From Proteobacteria bacterium UBA1844 (lineage in GTDB: Bacteria; Pseudomonadota; Gammaproteobacteria; Steroidobacterales; Woeseiaceae): DNA of 64,000 nt. Within the stretch, counting starts at the first letter, position 1. Each line of letters opens with the position of its first letter. Below the pieces are notes generated by a model that was not told the DNA's origin, did not search any database, and saw only the letters and a program-made list of their open reading frames with translations. The DNA lies in NCBI GenBank assembly GCA_002338615.1, contig DDIS01000215.1, positions 1 to 64,000 of the forward strand, read 5' to 3'. The position numbers and the translations under genes were made by a program. This document shows, piece by piece, positions 8,648 to 18,477 of the stretch.

Positions 8648-11551
8648 TTATGCGCCGAACACCTGCTGCCAGGCAGCGCCTACCCGCAGGCGCTCAGGAG
8701 CAAACTCCGAGTCGGGCACCAGGGGCGCTTCACCATTCAGCGACAAATGGTGCTGCCGCCGCCGAAAATGCCGGTATACCTGTTGCAGATCGGATGCCAC
8801 GCCCAGCGACAATGCGCCACATTCGGCCAGTGCATTCAGCTGGCGAATATTATCCGTAAATTCGATAACCGACGGATACGCCGCCGCGCGCGTCAATACC
8901 AGGTACTGGACGATGAATTCGATATCACCGATGCCACCGTTGCCATGTTTGAGGTTGAACATCTCGCTATTGCTGTTGTCCAGTTCAGCGCGCATGCGCT
9001 TGCGCATCGACAACACATCCTCGCGCAGCTTGTCGATTTTTACGCGCCTGGTCAGCGTCTCTGACCGGATACGCTGAAATTCGGCGGCAACGTTTGCGCT
9101 GCCCGCGACGGCCCGGGCGCGCAACAATGCCTGGTGCTCCCAGGTCCATGCGTGCTCTTCCTGATACCTCGAGAACGCCTCGACGCTGGTGACCAGCAAA
9201 CCCTTGCGCCCACTCGGCCGCAAACGCGTGTCGACTTCGTAGAGGGCGCCGGTGTTCGTGCGCGTCGTGAGGAAATGCACGAGGCGCCGCACCAGCCGGG
9301 AGAAAAACATGGTGTTTTCCAGGGGTCGCTCACCGTTGGTTTGCTGTTCGGTCCCCGCCGAGTCGTGCAAAAAGACAATATCAAGATCAGACCCGTAGGA
9401 GAGTTCGAGGCCGCCAAGTTTGCCGTAGGCAATCACTCCGAAGCCGGCCTCGCAGCGCTTGCCGTTCTTCCGGAATTCGGGTTTGCCGTGTTTCGTGACC
9501 AGTTCGTCCCAGGCGATCGCTAGTGCTTCGGCCAGAATCGACTCAGCGAGAAATGTCAGGCTGTCGCTAACCTGCATGATTTGCAGTTTGCCGGTGAAGT
9601 CGGATACCGCAACGCGAAACATCGTCGCACGCTGAAATCGTGCGAGCTGTTCCATTTTTTCCTCGTTGTCAGCACCTTTGTGTCGCGCGAGTTTGCGCCG
9701 CAACTCCTCGGTGAGATCCGACAGCTTGTACGGTCCCGCGACCAGGCTCGGATCGAGTAGTTCGTCGAGCAATACGGGGTAGCGCGCCAGCTGCGCTGTG
9801 ATGTAGGCACTTTGGCCGCAGAGAGTGACAACCCGCTCCGCTGCCATGCGATTCTCATTCAGAAGTGCAAGATAGGCACTGCGACGCAAAATGCTGCCTA
9901 CAACCGTCAGGCATCGGCTGACCGCGAGGTCGGGCCGTGGGCATGCTCGTGCCAGCAGCAATAGCTGCGGTACGAAATCCTGTAATCGTGCGGCAGCCTG
10001 GCTGCTGATAGAGCGCGTTGCCGGCAATTGCCGAAAACTGACCAGCTCGCCCGCTATCGACTCTGCCTCTACAAATCCATTGGCTGCCAGGATGCTTTGC
10101 CATTCACCGACGTCCGCCCGACTGGCCCACAGCTTTTCGAACTCGGCCAGCAAGGCTTCGTTACTCTCGACGACCGGCGGACGTTCGCGAAACGCAATGT
10201 CGGCAAAATGCGCCGCTACCGATGCACGGACCCGATCGAGCTCGCGCTGCAGCGAGTCGTAGTCGGTGCACCCCATCGCCAGTGCGAGCCGTGCCTGATC
10301 CACGGGGTCCACGGGTAAATCGTGGCTCTGCTGGTCGCGCATGGCCTGGATATAGTTCTCCAGCCGGCGCAGAAACAGGTAGGCCTCGGTGAGCTCTTTC
10401 GCAGCCGCAGCGCTGAGATTGCGGCCATCGGCGAGCAGTGGCAATACCTGTAACAGGCCAGGCCCCTGCAGTTCCGGCCGGTTGCTGCCCCGTACGAGTT
10501 GCAGCGACTGCACGATAAACTCAATCTCGCGGATACCGCCCGGGCCGAGCTTGATATTGTCTCGCAATTCCCGTTTGCGAGCCTCGCTGACGATCAGCCC
10601 GTGCATCTCACGCAGTGCCTCAAACACGCCGTAATCGAGATAGCCGCGGTATACAAATGGCGTAATCAGATCGTCGAACAGCTCCCTGGAAACGGCCTGC
10701 GACGGCCGCTCGCCAACAAGCCGCGCTTTCACATAGGCGTAGCGCTCCCAGTCACGGCCGTGCTTCAACAAATAGGACTCGAGCGCTGCAAAGCTGATGA
10801 CTGGTGGCCCACTGTCGCCAAAGGGGCGCAATCGCGTATCCATGCGAAATACGAATCCGTCCTCTGTAAGGTCGTCCATCAATGCGACGACTGTCCGCGA
10901 CAGGCGGTCAAAATAGGATTGTGCGTGCACGGAGCGCTGTCCGTCGCTCATGCCATCGCCGGCACCGGCATTCGGATAGATAAAAATCAGGTCCACATCC
11001 GAGGAAAAATTCAGCTCCCCGCCGCCCAGCTTGCCCATGCCCAGCATAAGCAATGGGACAGGCTCGCCCCCTGCGCCAGGAATCCTGCCGAAGCGCAGAG
11101 CCAGTTGTCGCTCCGCGAAGTTGAGCGCCGCACGCAACATCTGGTCCGCGAGGTCCGACAATGCCTCAAGTGTCTCGGGAACGGTGGCCACGCCGCTTGC
11201 ATCGCGCCAGAGGATGCCGAGCATGCGGCGATTGCGCTCACGTCGGAGCCGGGCTTTCACCTCGTCGCCTGACTCGTCACTGTGTGAAATCTCATCGGCA
11301 AACGCCGTCAAAGTGGCCCTGTCACAAGGTTTAGCCATAGACTCCAGCCGCGCGCAATATTCGGGCCAGTCCTTGAGCAGCTGTTTCGCCGCGAACTCGC
11401 TGATCGCAACGATACGCACGAGTTCCGTCACCGCGGCACCCGTGGGTGCGGGGTAGAGATCGCAAAGTCGCTCGCACCAGCTCCGCACTGGCGCCTGAAG
11501 CGCAAATGGCAATGCAGAAATTGCCCGGTCAAGTTCCTGGGTCAGCGGCAT
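8648..11551 (-). CDS. glnE: Bifunctional glutamine synthetase adenylyltransferase/adenylyl-removing enzyme
   Basis: GlnE controls glutamine synthetase by adding or removing AMP on a Tyr, under PII control. The 967-residue length is normal. Two nucleotidyltransferase halves are visible. The N-terminal half carries GMGKLGGGELNFSSDVDLIF and is the deadenylating domain by family knowledge. The C-terminal half carries AYGKLGGLELSYGSDLDIVF and is the adenylylating domain. Both retain the paired Asp motif (DVD, DLD) that binds metal. The start at 11551 gives a typical N-terminus. The gene stands alone between the zf-CHCC gene and the GGDEF-EAL gene; no glnA or glnB lies in the window. Confidence 0.97.
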   Translation of the reverse strand: MPLTQELDRAISALPFALQAPVRSWCERLCDLYPAPTGAAVTELVRIVAISEFAAKQLLKDWPEYCARLESMAKPCDRATLTAFADEISHSDESGDEVKARLRRERNRRMLGILWRDASGVATVPETLEALSDLADQMLRAALNFAERQLALRFGRIPGAGGEPVPLLMLGMGKLGGGELNFSSDVDLIFIYPNAGAGDGMSDGQRSVHAQSYFDRLSRTVVALMDDLTEDGFVFRMDTRLRPFGDSGPPVISFAALESYLLKHGRDWERYAYVKARLVGERPSQAVSRELFDDLITPFVYRGYLDYGVFEALREMHGLIVSEARKRELRDNIKLGPGGIREIEFIVQSLQLVRGSNRPELQGPGLLQVLPLLADGRNLSAAAAKELTEAYLFLRRLENYIQAMRDQQSHDLPVDPVDQARLALAMGCTDYDSLQRELDRVRASVAAHFADIAFRERPPVVESNEALLAEFEKLWASRADVGEWQSILAANGFVEAESIAGELVSFRQLPATRSISSQAAARLQDFVPQLLLLARACPRPDLAVSRCLTVVGSILRRSAYLALLNENRMAAERVVTLCGQSAYITAQLARYPVLLDELLDPSLVAGPYKLSDLTEELRRKLARHKGADNEEKMEQLARFQRATMFRVAVSDFTGKLQIMQVSDSLTFLAESILAEALAIAWDELVTKHGKPEFRKNGKRCEAGFGVIAYGKLGGLELSYGSDLDIVFLHDSAGTEQQTNGERPLENTMFFSRLVRRLVHFLTTRTNTGALYEVDTRLRPSGRKGLLVTSVEAFSRYQEEHAWTWEHQALLRARAVAGSANVAAEFQRIRSETLTRRVKIDKLREDVLSMRKRMRAELDNSNSEMFNLKHGNGGIGDIEFIVQYLVLTRAAAYPSVIEFTDNIRQLNALAECGALSLGVASDLQQVYRHFRRRQHHLSLNGEAPLVPDSEFAPERLRVGAAWQQVFGA

Positions 11552-11617
11552 GTCAGCAGTCTAACGAAAAAGACCGAAGTTGCGCGCGGATGATTGGTGC
11601 GTAGCCGTGCCTGTGGC

Positions 11618-13888
11618 TTAAGCAATCGACTCGGCACGGCCCGCAAGGTCTTCGAGGACTGCGGCCAGCGGCTGCGGCATGCCAATCGCATGTCCCTGTG
11701 CGAAATCCACGCCGAGCTCACGAATCAGATTGCGCGCCGCATCGTGTTCGACGTATTCGGCGACGGTATCCAGCTCCATCACTTTCGCGACCTGCGTAAT
11801 GGCCGCCACCATCGATTCAGAAATTCGATTCTCAGTGATATCGCGTATGAATCCACCGTCAATTTTCAGCGTATCGACGCGAAAATTCTTCAGGTAAGCA
11901 AAGGAGCTCAGCCCCGCGCCAAAATCGTCCAGCGAAATCCTGCAGCCGCGTTCATGCAGTGCGTTAATGAATTCCTGCGCCTTGGCAAGATTCGATACAG
12001 CGGCGGATTCAGTAACTTCAAACCCCACTGCCGTCGCTGAAACCCGCGATTCGTGGATCTCGTCTTCGATAAACTCGAGAATATCGTCGTCGCCGAGGGA
12101 CTGACCCGACAGGTTGATCGAGAATAGAGCGCCACGGGCATCGACCGAGTCGGAGTACTTGCTCAGCTCCGTGAGCGTTGCGCTCACCACCCAACGATCG
12201 ATCTGCGGCATCATACGATAGCGCTCGGCCGCCGAGAAGAACGCACTGCTGGGCACTCGTTTGCCATCCCTGTCACGCATCCGCAGAAGAATCTCGAATC
12301 GAGGCCGATCCTGGCTGCTTTTGAGGGACGTGATGGGTTGCGCAAGTAGCTCGAACTCATTGTCGTCCAGGGCTTGCTGGATGTCGGCAACAAGTTGCAT
12401 GTCGTCGTGCCGCTGAATCAGGCTTTGATTTTCGAGGTTGTATACCTCGATCCGGTCCCGCCCGTGATCTTTGGCGGACTCGCAGGCCATGCGCGCCGAG
12501 GTCAGCGAGCGTGTGTCATCACCTTCGGCCTGGCTGCACGAGGCTATGCCGATGCTCAGGGTCACTTGCAGGGACTTGTCACCTTCGAGATAGCGGAGTG
12601 CTTCGCTGCGCTTGCGAATGGCACGAGCCTGGTCCATTGCCGCCTCTTCACCGGCGTGAGTCAGCAGCAAGCAGAAGTCGTCGCCGGTCAGGCGCGATAC
12701 GACCGCACTGCGCGGCAAGTCTTCTTCCAGCATGCGGGCGAATCGCATGATGACCGCGTCACCTGCATTCCGTCCAAATGTATCGTTGACGAGCTGCAGG
12801 TTATCGAGGTCCATATAGACAAGCTGGTGGGTATCGGCAGCGCCGGCCAGGCTTTTCCAGGACTCATACAACTGTGCTTCAAATCCGGCCCGGTTCATCA
12901 GCCCGGTCATCGCATCGAACGACTGTTGAATTACGTACTCGACCTTGCGTACGACATTGGCCATGAAGCGCCGGTGCGCGCGCGTGAAGGGTCGTTTATT
13001 GACACGCCCCAGTTGCGCCAGGACGCCCTGCACATTGCCGGTCTGATCGGACAACGGACAGACCAGTGCCTGGTAACTCAGCTCGGCAATGTCGGCAACG
13101 CCATCCTCGCCCGACATCTCGAACACAATCGGGACGTGCTGTCCCTCCACTCGCGGCAGGATCTGTTCGATCAGGTAACGATCCAGCACTTTGCGCTGCA
13201 CGTCTTTCCAGCTGGAGTGCGTCGCACTGATACGAATGCGTTTCGAGGGTATCAACAAGACGCTGTAACAGATATTGAGGTAACGGCCGCTTTGCCCTAC
13301 CAGCTGCGCAAGTCCCGCGTTACTGCTGGACCTGCCGTGCACCTGCTCGTCGATTTCGTAGACGAGCGCGAGTTCCCTGTTCACTGAAGTGAGTGCCCGA
13401 TCTGCATTATCGAGCTCTCGCTGCAGGCGTAAAGCCTCGGCGATGAGGTCAACCGCCGGCGCCAGTACGCCATGCAGCATGTGCGGGTTAAACCAGGATG
13501 ACTGGCCCGCATTGCGCGAGAATCCGACCACCAGGATGCCGGGCTCCGTATCGTCGGCAACGTAAACCGGCAATGCGAGGACCGTCCTGCCCGTCTTCAG
13601 TGCGCGCCGCAGGTAATTGGCATCTTCGTCGGTCTCGGTAAATATCTTGCGGGGCAGGCTGGCAACAAATGCATCAATCTCGTAGTCGTCGGCGCCATCT
13701 GATGTCCAGGCCGCCTGGCGCTCGGCATTGTAGTAGCAGAAGCACTGGGCGCGCGGCACCAGCGATTGCAGCAAGTGCTTCGCTTTACCCAGGCTTCTCA
13801 ATGTCGTAATGCTGTAAAGATCTGCCGGCACGGCCGACTCCGCGAACTCGCGAACCAGGCGTAACAATGCCAGCGCCCCGCATCCCAC
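11618..13888 (-). CDS. GAF-GGDEF-EAL cyclic-di-GMP signalling protein with degenerate GGDEF
   Basis: The 756-residue protein has no predicted membrane span. Residues 1-320 look like two sensory (GAF-like) segments separated by a short coiled stretch near 155-180. A GGDEF domain lies at about 322-485, and its signature reads TGDDF at 401-405 instead of GGDEF, so cyclase activity is doubtful. The EAL domain (about 495-750) begins with EIL at 532-534. It keeps the expected acidic and basic residues in SINLSGQSL, FEVTES, DDFGAG, TLKIDGGF, VAEYVE and QGHAIGMP, so it looks like an active phosphodiesterase. The start is GTG at 13888, because an in-frame stop lies just upstream and no ATG is available. 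Confidence 0.88.
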   Translation of the reverse strand: MGCGALALLRLVREFAESAVPADLYSITTLRSLGKAKHLLQSLVPRAQCFCYYNAERQAAWTSDGADDYEIDAFVASLPRKIFTETDEDANYLRRALKTGRTVLALPVYVADDTEPGILVVGFSRNAGQSSWFNPHMLHGVLAPAVDLIAEALRLQRELDNADRALTSVNRELALVYEIDEQVHGRSSSNAGLAQLVGQSGRYLNICYSVLLIPSKRIRISATHSSWKDVQRKVLDRYLIEQILPRVEGQHVPIVFEMSGEDGVADIAELSYQALVCPLSDQTGNVQGVLAQLGRVNKRPFTRAHRRFMANVVRKVEYVIQQSFDAMTGLMNRAGFEAQLYESWKSLAGAADTHQLVYMDLDNLQLVNDTFGRNAGDAVIMRFARMLEEDLPRSAVVSRLTGDDFCLLLTHAGEEAAMDQARAIRKRSEALRYLEGDKSLQVTLSIGIASCSQAEGDDTRSLTSARMACESAKDHGRDRIEVYNLENQSLIQRHDDMQLVADIQQALDDNEFELLAQPITSLKSSQDRPRFEILLRMRDRDGKRVPSSAFFSAAERYRMMPQIDRWVVSATLTELSKYSDSVDARGALFSINLSGQSLGDDDILEFIEDEIHESRVSATAVGFEVTESAAVSNLAKAQEFINALHERGCRISLDDFGAGLSSFAYLKNFRVDTLKIDGGFIRDITENRISESMVAAITQVAKVMELDTVAEYVEHDAARNLIRELGVDFAQGHAIGMPQPLAAVLEDLAGRAESIA

Positions 13889-13984
13889 GCCGTGATGCGG
13901 GTCTCAGGCTCACCGGTTTTTCAAGGGCTTAGCCGCGCCTGGCACGGCGCCTGGCTAATCCGACCGCTTCGTTTGCCTGTTTTG

Positions 13985-14938
13985 CTAAAGGCCGCCAAGC
14001 CACACGTCGTCGGAACCCTCGTTGACGCCTTCGAACAGCGGTGTCGACAAGTAGCGTTCGCCCGTGTCAGGCAACATCGCCAGCAATACCGTGCCGTCAG
14101 CCGCGGTTGCTGCAATCTCCAGGGCCGTTGCCAGGGTCGCCCCCGACGAAATGCCGGCAAAAATCCCTTCCTTTGCCGCCAGTTCCCGCGACACGGCGAT
14201 CGCGCGCTCATCCGTCACGGATTTCAGTTCGTCGAAAATTTCGCGATCGAGAACGCCGGGAATGAAATCTGGCGTCCAGCCCTGGATCTTGTGCGGTGCC
14301 CACTCGCCGCCTGCCAGCAAGCTCGCAACGGCGGGTTCGGTCGCCACTATCTTGAGATCGGGACGAGCCGCTTTGAGCGTGCGGCCAGCACCGGACATCG
14401 TGCCCCCCGTACCATATCCGGTCACCCAGTAGTCGAGTCTCTTACCGGCAAAGTCGCTCAGAATCTCGGGACCGGTGGTGCTGGCGTGATAATCCGGATT
14501 CGCGGGGTTCTCAAATTGCCGGGCGAGAAACCAGCCGTGTTTTGCCGCCAGCTCTTCCGCCTTTTTGACCATGCCGATGCCGCGCTCGGCGGCCGGCGTC
14601 AGGATAACTTTTGCACCGAGGCCACGCATGATCTTGCGTCGCTCAATCGAGAAAGACTCCGCCATCGTCGCAACGAACGGGTAACCCTTCGCCGCGCACA
14701 CCATGGCCAGCGCGATACCGGTATTGCCGGAGGTTGCTTCAACCACCGTCTGCCCTGGCTTGAGCAGGCCTTTTCGTTCCGCGTCAACGATAATGGCAAT
14801 TGCGAGCCGATCCTTGACCGACGACATTGGATTGAACGACTCAACCTTGACGTAGACCGTCACGTTCTTTGGCGCCATGCGATTCAATCGCACAATCGGC
14901 GTATGGCCGATTGTTTCCAGAATGTTGTTGTAAATCAT
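13985..14938 (-). CDS. cysK: Cysteine synthase A (O-acetylserine sulfhydrylase)
   Basis: CysK makes cysteine from O-acetylserine and sulfide with pyridoxal phosphate. The 317-residue protein has the PLP lysine in SSVKDR (K42), the substrate loop TSGNTG near residue 70, and the PLP phosphate-binding loop GTGGTMSGAG. The start at 14938 has an AGGAAGGA ribosome binding site. It follows cysG on the same strand, 29 bases downstream of the cysG stop. The neighbouring cysG, cysB and cysJIH give the full path from PAPS to cysteine. CysM is less likely because the sequence follows CysK in ESFNPMSSVKDR and in length. Confidence 0.95.
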   Translation of the reverse strand: MIYNNILETIGHTPIVRLNRMAPKNVTVYVKVESFNPMSSVKDRLAIAIIVDAERKGLLKPGQTVVEATSGNTGIALAMVCAAKGYPFVATMAESFSIERRKIMRGLGAKVILTPAAERGIGMVKKAEELAAKHGWFLARQFENPANPDYHASTTGPEILSDFAGKRLDYWVTGYGTGGTMSGAGRTLKAARPDLKIVATEPAVASLLAGGEWAPHKIQGWTPDFIPGVLDREIFDELKSVTDERAIAVSRELAAKEGIFAGISSGATLATALEIAATAADGTVLLAMLPDTGERYLSTPLFEGVNEGSDDVWLGGL

Positions 14939-14966
14939 TTTATTGTCCTTCCTGTCAGGGGTTTTC

Positions 14967-16433
14967 TCAGCTACTTGCCAAACTGGCCGCCGGTAATTTT
15001 ATAGCAGAATCAGAGCTACCTCGCCTTAAGCCTGCGCGCCTGCCAGCGCGCGTTTCTTCCGCTGCAGCTTTTTGGCCAAAGCGAGCCACCTCACCAACAA
15101 TCAACATGGCCGGCGCCGCGACGCGTTCCGCCTCGATCAGCAGGGGCAACTGGCCCAGTGTGCCACGCAGAACGCGCTGCTGTGGCGTGCTGCCGCGCTC
15201 GATGATAGCGATGGGTGTGTCCACCGCCCTGCCGTGCGCGGTCAAATTGTTCATGAGTTCGCTGGCACGCTGCACCCCCATGTAAATGGCCAGAGTCTGC
15301 CGACCACGCGCCAGTGCGGCCCAGTCGATGCGACTGTCAGCTTCTGTGCCGTGGCCGGTGAGGAAAGTCAGCGACTGCGCGACATCACGATGCGTAAGCG
15401 GAATACCCGCGGCCGCTGCACAAGCGGCGGCAGCTGTAATGCCCGGAATCACCTTGCAGGCAAGTCCTGCCGCAGCCAGCGCCGCAGCTTCTTCGCCGCC
15501 GCGACCGAAGATAAACGGGTCGCCGCCCTTGAGGCGGCAAACGCGTTCTCCGGCGGCAACGCGACTGACCAGCATTGCGTTGATTTCCTGCTGGCCATTC
15601 GCTGCAGAGCCCGGCGTCTTGCCAACCGACACAAGCTCCGCATCGCGACGTGCCATGGCCAGTACCTCGCTGGATACCAGGCGGTCGTACAAAATCACAT
15701 CGGCGGTCTGCAATGCCTGCAGTGCTTTTAGTGTCAACAACTCCGGATCGCCCGGACCCGCACCGACCAGCAATGCAACGCCGGGCGACGTCCCGGCCTG
15801 ATGCGCGTCTGCCAGCGCCACCGCAATCTCATTATTGACCGCGATCGCGCCACCGGTGTCGAGGCTGTCCTGCAGCCGGCCAGCAAACAAGCGTTCCCAG
15901 AATCTCCGTTTTTGCTCGCCGCCCTGCAACTCGTCTGCAACGCGTTGCCGCCAGCGCCCGGCCAACCGTGCAATATTGCCGATGCCGGCGGGCAACAGTG
16001 CTTCAATGCGGGCCCGGATCTGCCGCGCGAGCACCGGCGCAGTTCCGCCGCTGGACACGGCAACCAGTATCGGGCTGCGATCAACAATGGCCGGCACGAT
16101 GTAACTGCAGGAGCCAGGCTCGTCGACGGCATTGCAGAATACCCGCGCGCGCTGCGCGGCTCTCGCTACTTTCTTGCTGAGCCCCGGCGCGCCGCAGGCA
16201 GACACAACCAGCCAATGCCCGGTTACATCATCGTCCCTGAAACGTCGTGGGCTGTGGCTAAGCTGTCCGGCTCTGAGCATTCGGCCGATGGCGGGCACGA
16301 CCTGCGGCGCAACCACGTGCGGGCGCGCGCCCGCGGCGATTAGCATTTTGATTTTGCGCGCAGCCACAGTGCCACCGCCAACGACCAGCACAGGCTTGTC
16401 GTTGAGATTCAAAAAGGCAGGAAAGAAGTCCAC
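14967..16433 (-). CDS. cysG: Siroheme synthase (multifunctional CysG)
   Basis: CysG makes siroheme, the cofactor of the sulfite reductase CysI. From the proposed GTG at 16433 the protein has 488 residues. The N-terminal precorrin-2 dehydrogenase/ferrochelatase starts FPAFLNLNDKPVLVVGGG and includes NAVDEPGSCSYIVPA and SSGGTAPVLA. The C-terminal uroporphyrinogen III methyltransferase has VGAGPGDPELLTLKA, YDRLV, RLKGGDPFIFGRGGEE and PGITAAAACAAAAGIPLTHR. An in-frame ATG at 16571 would add 46 low-quality residues with no homology pattern, so the GTG next to the conserved start is preferred. The site lacks a strong ribosome binding sequence. The roughly 35-residue tail after the methyltransferase is longer than usual. 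Confidence 0.93.
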   Translation of the reverse strand: MDFFPAFLNLNDKPVLVVGGGTVAARKIKMLIAAGARPHVVAPQVVPAIGRMLRAGQLSHSPRRFRDDDVTGHWLVVSACGAPGLSKKVARAAQRARVFCNAVDEPGSCSYIVPAIVDRSPILVAVSSGGTAPVLARQIRARIEALLPAGIGNIARLAGRWRQRVADELQGGEQKRRFWERLFAGRLQDSLDTGGAIAVNNEIAVALADAHQAGTSPGVALLVGAGPGDPELLTLKALQALQTADVILYDRLVSSEVLAMARRDAELVSVGKTPGSAANGQQEINAMLVSRVAAGERVCRLKGGDPFIFGRGGEEAAALAAAGLACKVIPGITAAAACAAAAGIPLTHRDVAQSLTFLTGHGTEADSRIDWAALARGRQTLAIYMGVQRASELMNNLTAHGRAVDTPIAIIERGSTPQQRVLRGTLGQLPLLIEAERVAAPAMLIVGEVARFGQKAAAEETRAGRRAGLRRGSSDSAIKLPAASLASS

Positions 16434-16690
16434 GGCGCTGCTCGAAACATGGCGATGAGGCACTATAGGCGCTGAGCGCCGCCTGCAAAAAGACAGAGTG
16501 TTTCTGCCGATATAACTTTGTGTTATATGTGGGGGCGCCAGCGCACGAAACCATCCGCTGCGCTGCGGCATCTATTTTTACAATGCATATACGTACTTTG
16601 ATAGACCGTTGAGTTATTTGCGGTTTTTTTCGCAACGAACGCGCCAGGACATGGTCATAGAATCAAAGAGCGGGGGCTTTAGCGTTTTCG

Positions 16691-17701
16691 ATGAAACTAC
16701 AACAACTCAAGTATTTACTTGCGATAGTCGATAACGGGCTGAATATTACGGCGGCGGCCGAACGCTTGTACACGTCGCAACCCGGGGTCAGCAAACAACT
16801 CAAATTGCTCGAAGAGGAGCTCGGACTGCAGTTATTTACCCGCAAGGGAAAAAGTCTTGGGGGAATAACGGCAGCTGGCCGCCAGGTCACTGATCGGGCA
16901 CGACTTATCATGCAGGAAGTGGACAATATCCGCAGCCTTGCCTCGGACTACTTCGACGAGGAAGAGGGCACCTTGTCGATCGCAACCACCCATACCCAGG
17001 CACGCTACGTACTTCCGGACGTCATCAAGGAGTTTCGCAAGCGTTACCCGCAGGTCACCCTGAACCTGCACCAGGGTACGTCCGAACAGATTGCGGACAT
17101 GATTTCGGCAAACCAGATTGATTTTGCGATCGCGACCGGTTCCCGCGATCTGTTCAGCGACCTGTTACTGGTACCCAGCTACCACTGGGATCGCAAGATC
17201 ATCGTGCCCAAAGGCCATGAACTGACGAAGCTCGATGGCAAGGCAAGCTTGAAGGACCTCGCGAAGTATCCGCTCGTGACCTACGTATTCAGTTTTGGCG
17301 GACACTCTTCACTGAAGAAAGCGTTCGCAGATGAGGGCCTGGAGCCCGATGTTGTGTTTACTGCTCGCGACGCCGATGTGATCAAGACCTATGTGCGCAT
17401 GGGACTCGGTGTTGGCATTGTTGCCAGCATGGCCGAGGATTGTGACGACAAAAAAGACCTTGTCGCGCTGGGTGCGGAAGGCCTGTTTCCTCGCTCGACA
17501 ACGTGGATTGGTTTTCGCAAGGAATCCGTATTGCGCCGTTACATGCTGGACTTTGTGCAACTGTTTGCACCACATATCACACGCGAGCAACTGGAAAAAA
17601 CGCGCCTCGCCCGCTCCCAGGAGGAAATTGACGGACTCTTTGACAGCTCGAACCTGCCGATCCGTGGCGGCTGTTCCGACGATATTAACGAAGCTGCCTG
17701 A
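16691..17701 (+). CDS. cysB: LysR-type transcriptional regulator CysB
   Basis: CysB activates sulfur assimilation genes when N-acetylserine signals sulfur limitation. The 336-residue protein has the winged helix-turn-helix over residues 1-60 (MKLQQLKYLLAIVDNGLNIT, TSQPGVSKQLKLLEEELG) and a periplasmic-binding-like effector domain. The blocks TTHTQARYVLPDVIKEF, GTSEQIADMI and ARDADVIKTYVRMGLGVGI are typical of CysB/Cbl. It is divergent from cysG, with 257 bases between the two starts. That gap holds a small inverted repeat (TTGCG/CGCAA around a T-run at about 16618-16635) and probably both promoters. It lies between cysG-cysK and the convergent cysJIH operon, its likely targets. Confidence 0.95.
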   Translation: MKLQQLKYLLAIVDNGLNITAAAERLYTSQPGVSKQLKLLEEELGLQLFTRKGKSLGGITAAGRQVTDRARLIMQEVDNIRSLASDYFDEEEGTLSIATTHTQARYVLPDVIKEFRKRYPQVTLNLHQGTSEQIADMISANQIDFAIATGSRDLFSDLLLVPSYHWDRKIIVPKGHELTKLDGKASLKDLAKYPLVTYVFSFGGHSSLKKAFADEGLEPDVVFTARDADVIKTYVRMGLGVGIVASMAEDCDDKKDLVALGAEGLFPRSTTWIGFRKESVLRRYMLDFVQLFAPHITREQLEKTRLARSQEEIDGLFDSSNLPIRGGCSDDINEAA

Positions 17702-17710
17702 AGCAGTATC

Positions 17711-17728
17711 GACCAGATGTGCCTGGTC
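17711..17728. terminator. Small hairpin between convergent cysB and cysH
   Basis: GACCAG and CTGGTC form a 6-bp stem with a 6-nt loop in the 44-bp gap between the two convergent stops. There is no T-run on either side, so it is only a weak candidate for a shared transcription end. Confidence 0.35.
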
Positions 17729-17745
17729 AATGTGTCAAAGACCGT

Positions 17746-18477
17746 TCACGCGCTCTTGCCAAAATCCATTTCGTGCAAGCCGCACTCGCGTTGCAGACCG
17801 AAAAATCGTGTCTCCTCCTGCGCAGCGACATCGGCAAGAGATCGCGTGGTATGGACGTCGCCGATCGAGACATAGCCCTTGTCCCACAGTGGATGGTAAG
17901 GCAGGTCATGTTTTTTGAGATAGTGATACACATCCCGGTCGGACCAGTCAGCGATCGGATGTACTTTCCAGCGATCGCCGGATGAATCGATGAACGGCGT
18001 CTTTCTGCGCCCACGTGACTGAGTCCTGCGCAAGCCGGCGAACCAGGTGCCGACGCCGAGTTCTTCGAGTGCGCGCTCCATCGGCAGGACCTTGTTTTCC
18101 CGATTGTATTCACCCAACCCGTCCACGCCGCTTTCCCAGCGGTGACCGTAGCGCGCTTCCTGCCAGGCTGCGGATCGTTCGGCACGATACACTTTCAGAT
18201 TCAATCGCAGCCGCGCTGTCAGCGTGTCGATGAAACGATAGGTTTCCGGGAACAGGTAGCCGGTATCGATCACCACAACCGGGATGTTCGCGTATTGCCG
18301 GGTCATGAGGTGCAACATGACCGCGGATTGCGCGCCGAAACTCGAACTCAGGATTTGTGCGCCGGGCAGGGTTTGCAGCGCCCACTGAATACGTTCCTCA
18401 GCCGATTTCCTGCCGAGAGCTGCCTGGCAAACCTGTTCCGCGGCGCGGCGGCTGGGCGTTTCCCCGAGTTCAGCCAT
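17746..18477 (-). CDS. cysH: Phosphoadenosine phosphosulfate (PAPS) reductase
   Basis: CysH reduces PAPS to sulfite using thioredoxin or glutaredoxin. The 243-residue protein has the substrate loop [14 protein letters not shown], the block [26 protein letters not shown], and the C-terminal catalytic ECGLH with C232. The paired Cys motifs that bind a 4Fe-4S cluster in APS reductases are absent, so PAPS rather than APS is the expected substrate. The start overlaps the end of cysI by 8 bases. It is the last gene of the cysJ-cysI-cysH operon and converges on cysB. Confidence 0.95.
   Translation of the reverse strand: MAELGETPSRRAAEQVCQAALGRKSAEERIQWALQTLPGAQILSSSFGAQSAVMLHLMTRQYANIPVVVIDTGYLFPETYRFIDTLTARLRLNLKVYRAERSAAWQEARYGHRWESGVDGLGEYNRENKVLPMERALEELGVGTWFAGLRRTQSRGRRKTPFIDSSGDRWKVHPIADWSDRDVYHYLKKHDLPYHPLWDKGYVSIGDVHTTRSLADVAAQEETRFFGLQRECGLHEMDFGKSA

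Noticed and set aside
12374-13387. A 337-codon open frame on the plus strand
   Set aside because: It is the shadow of the GGDEF-EAL gene on the opposite strand.
13892-15004. A 370-codon open frame on the plus strand
   Set aside because: It is antisense to cysK and shows no protein-like pattern.
16618-16635. TTGCG/CGCAA inverted repeat near cysB as a terminator or CysB site
   Set aside because: The stem is only 5 bp and lies upstream of cysB, and no CysB consensus can be set from this sequence alone.
14938-16690. A riboswitch before cysK or cysG
   Set aside because: The leaders are short and show no SAM, cobalamin or other conserved riboswitch core.
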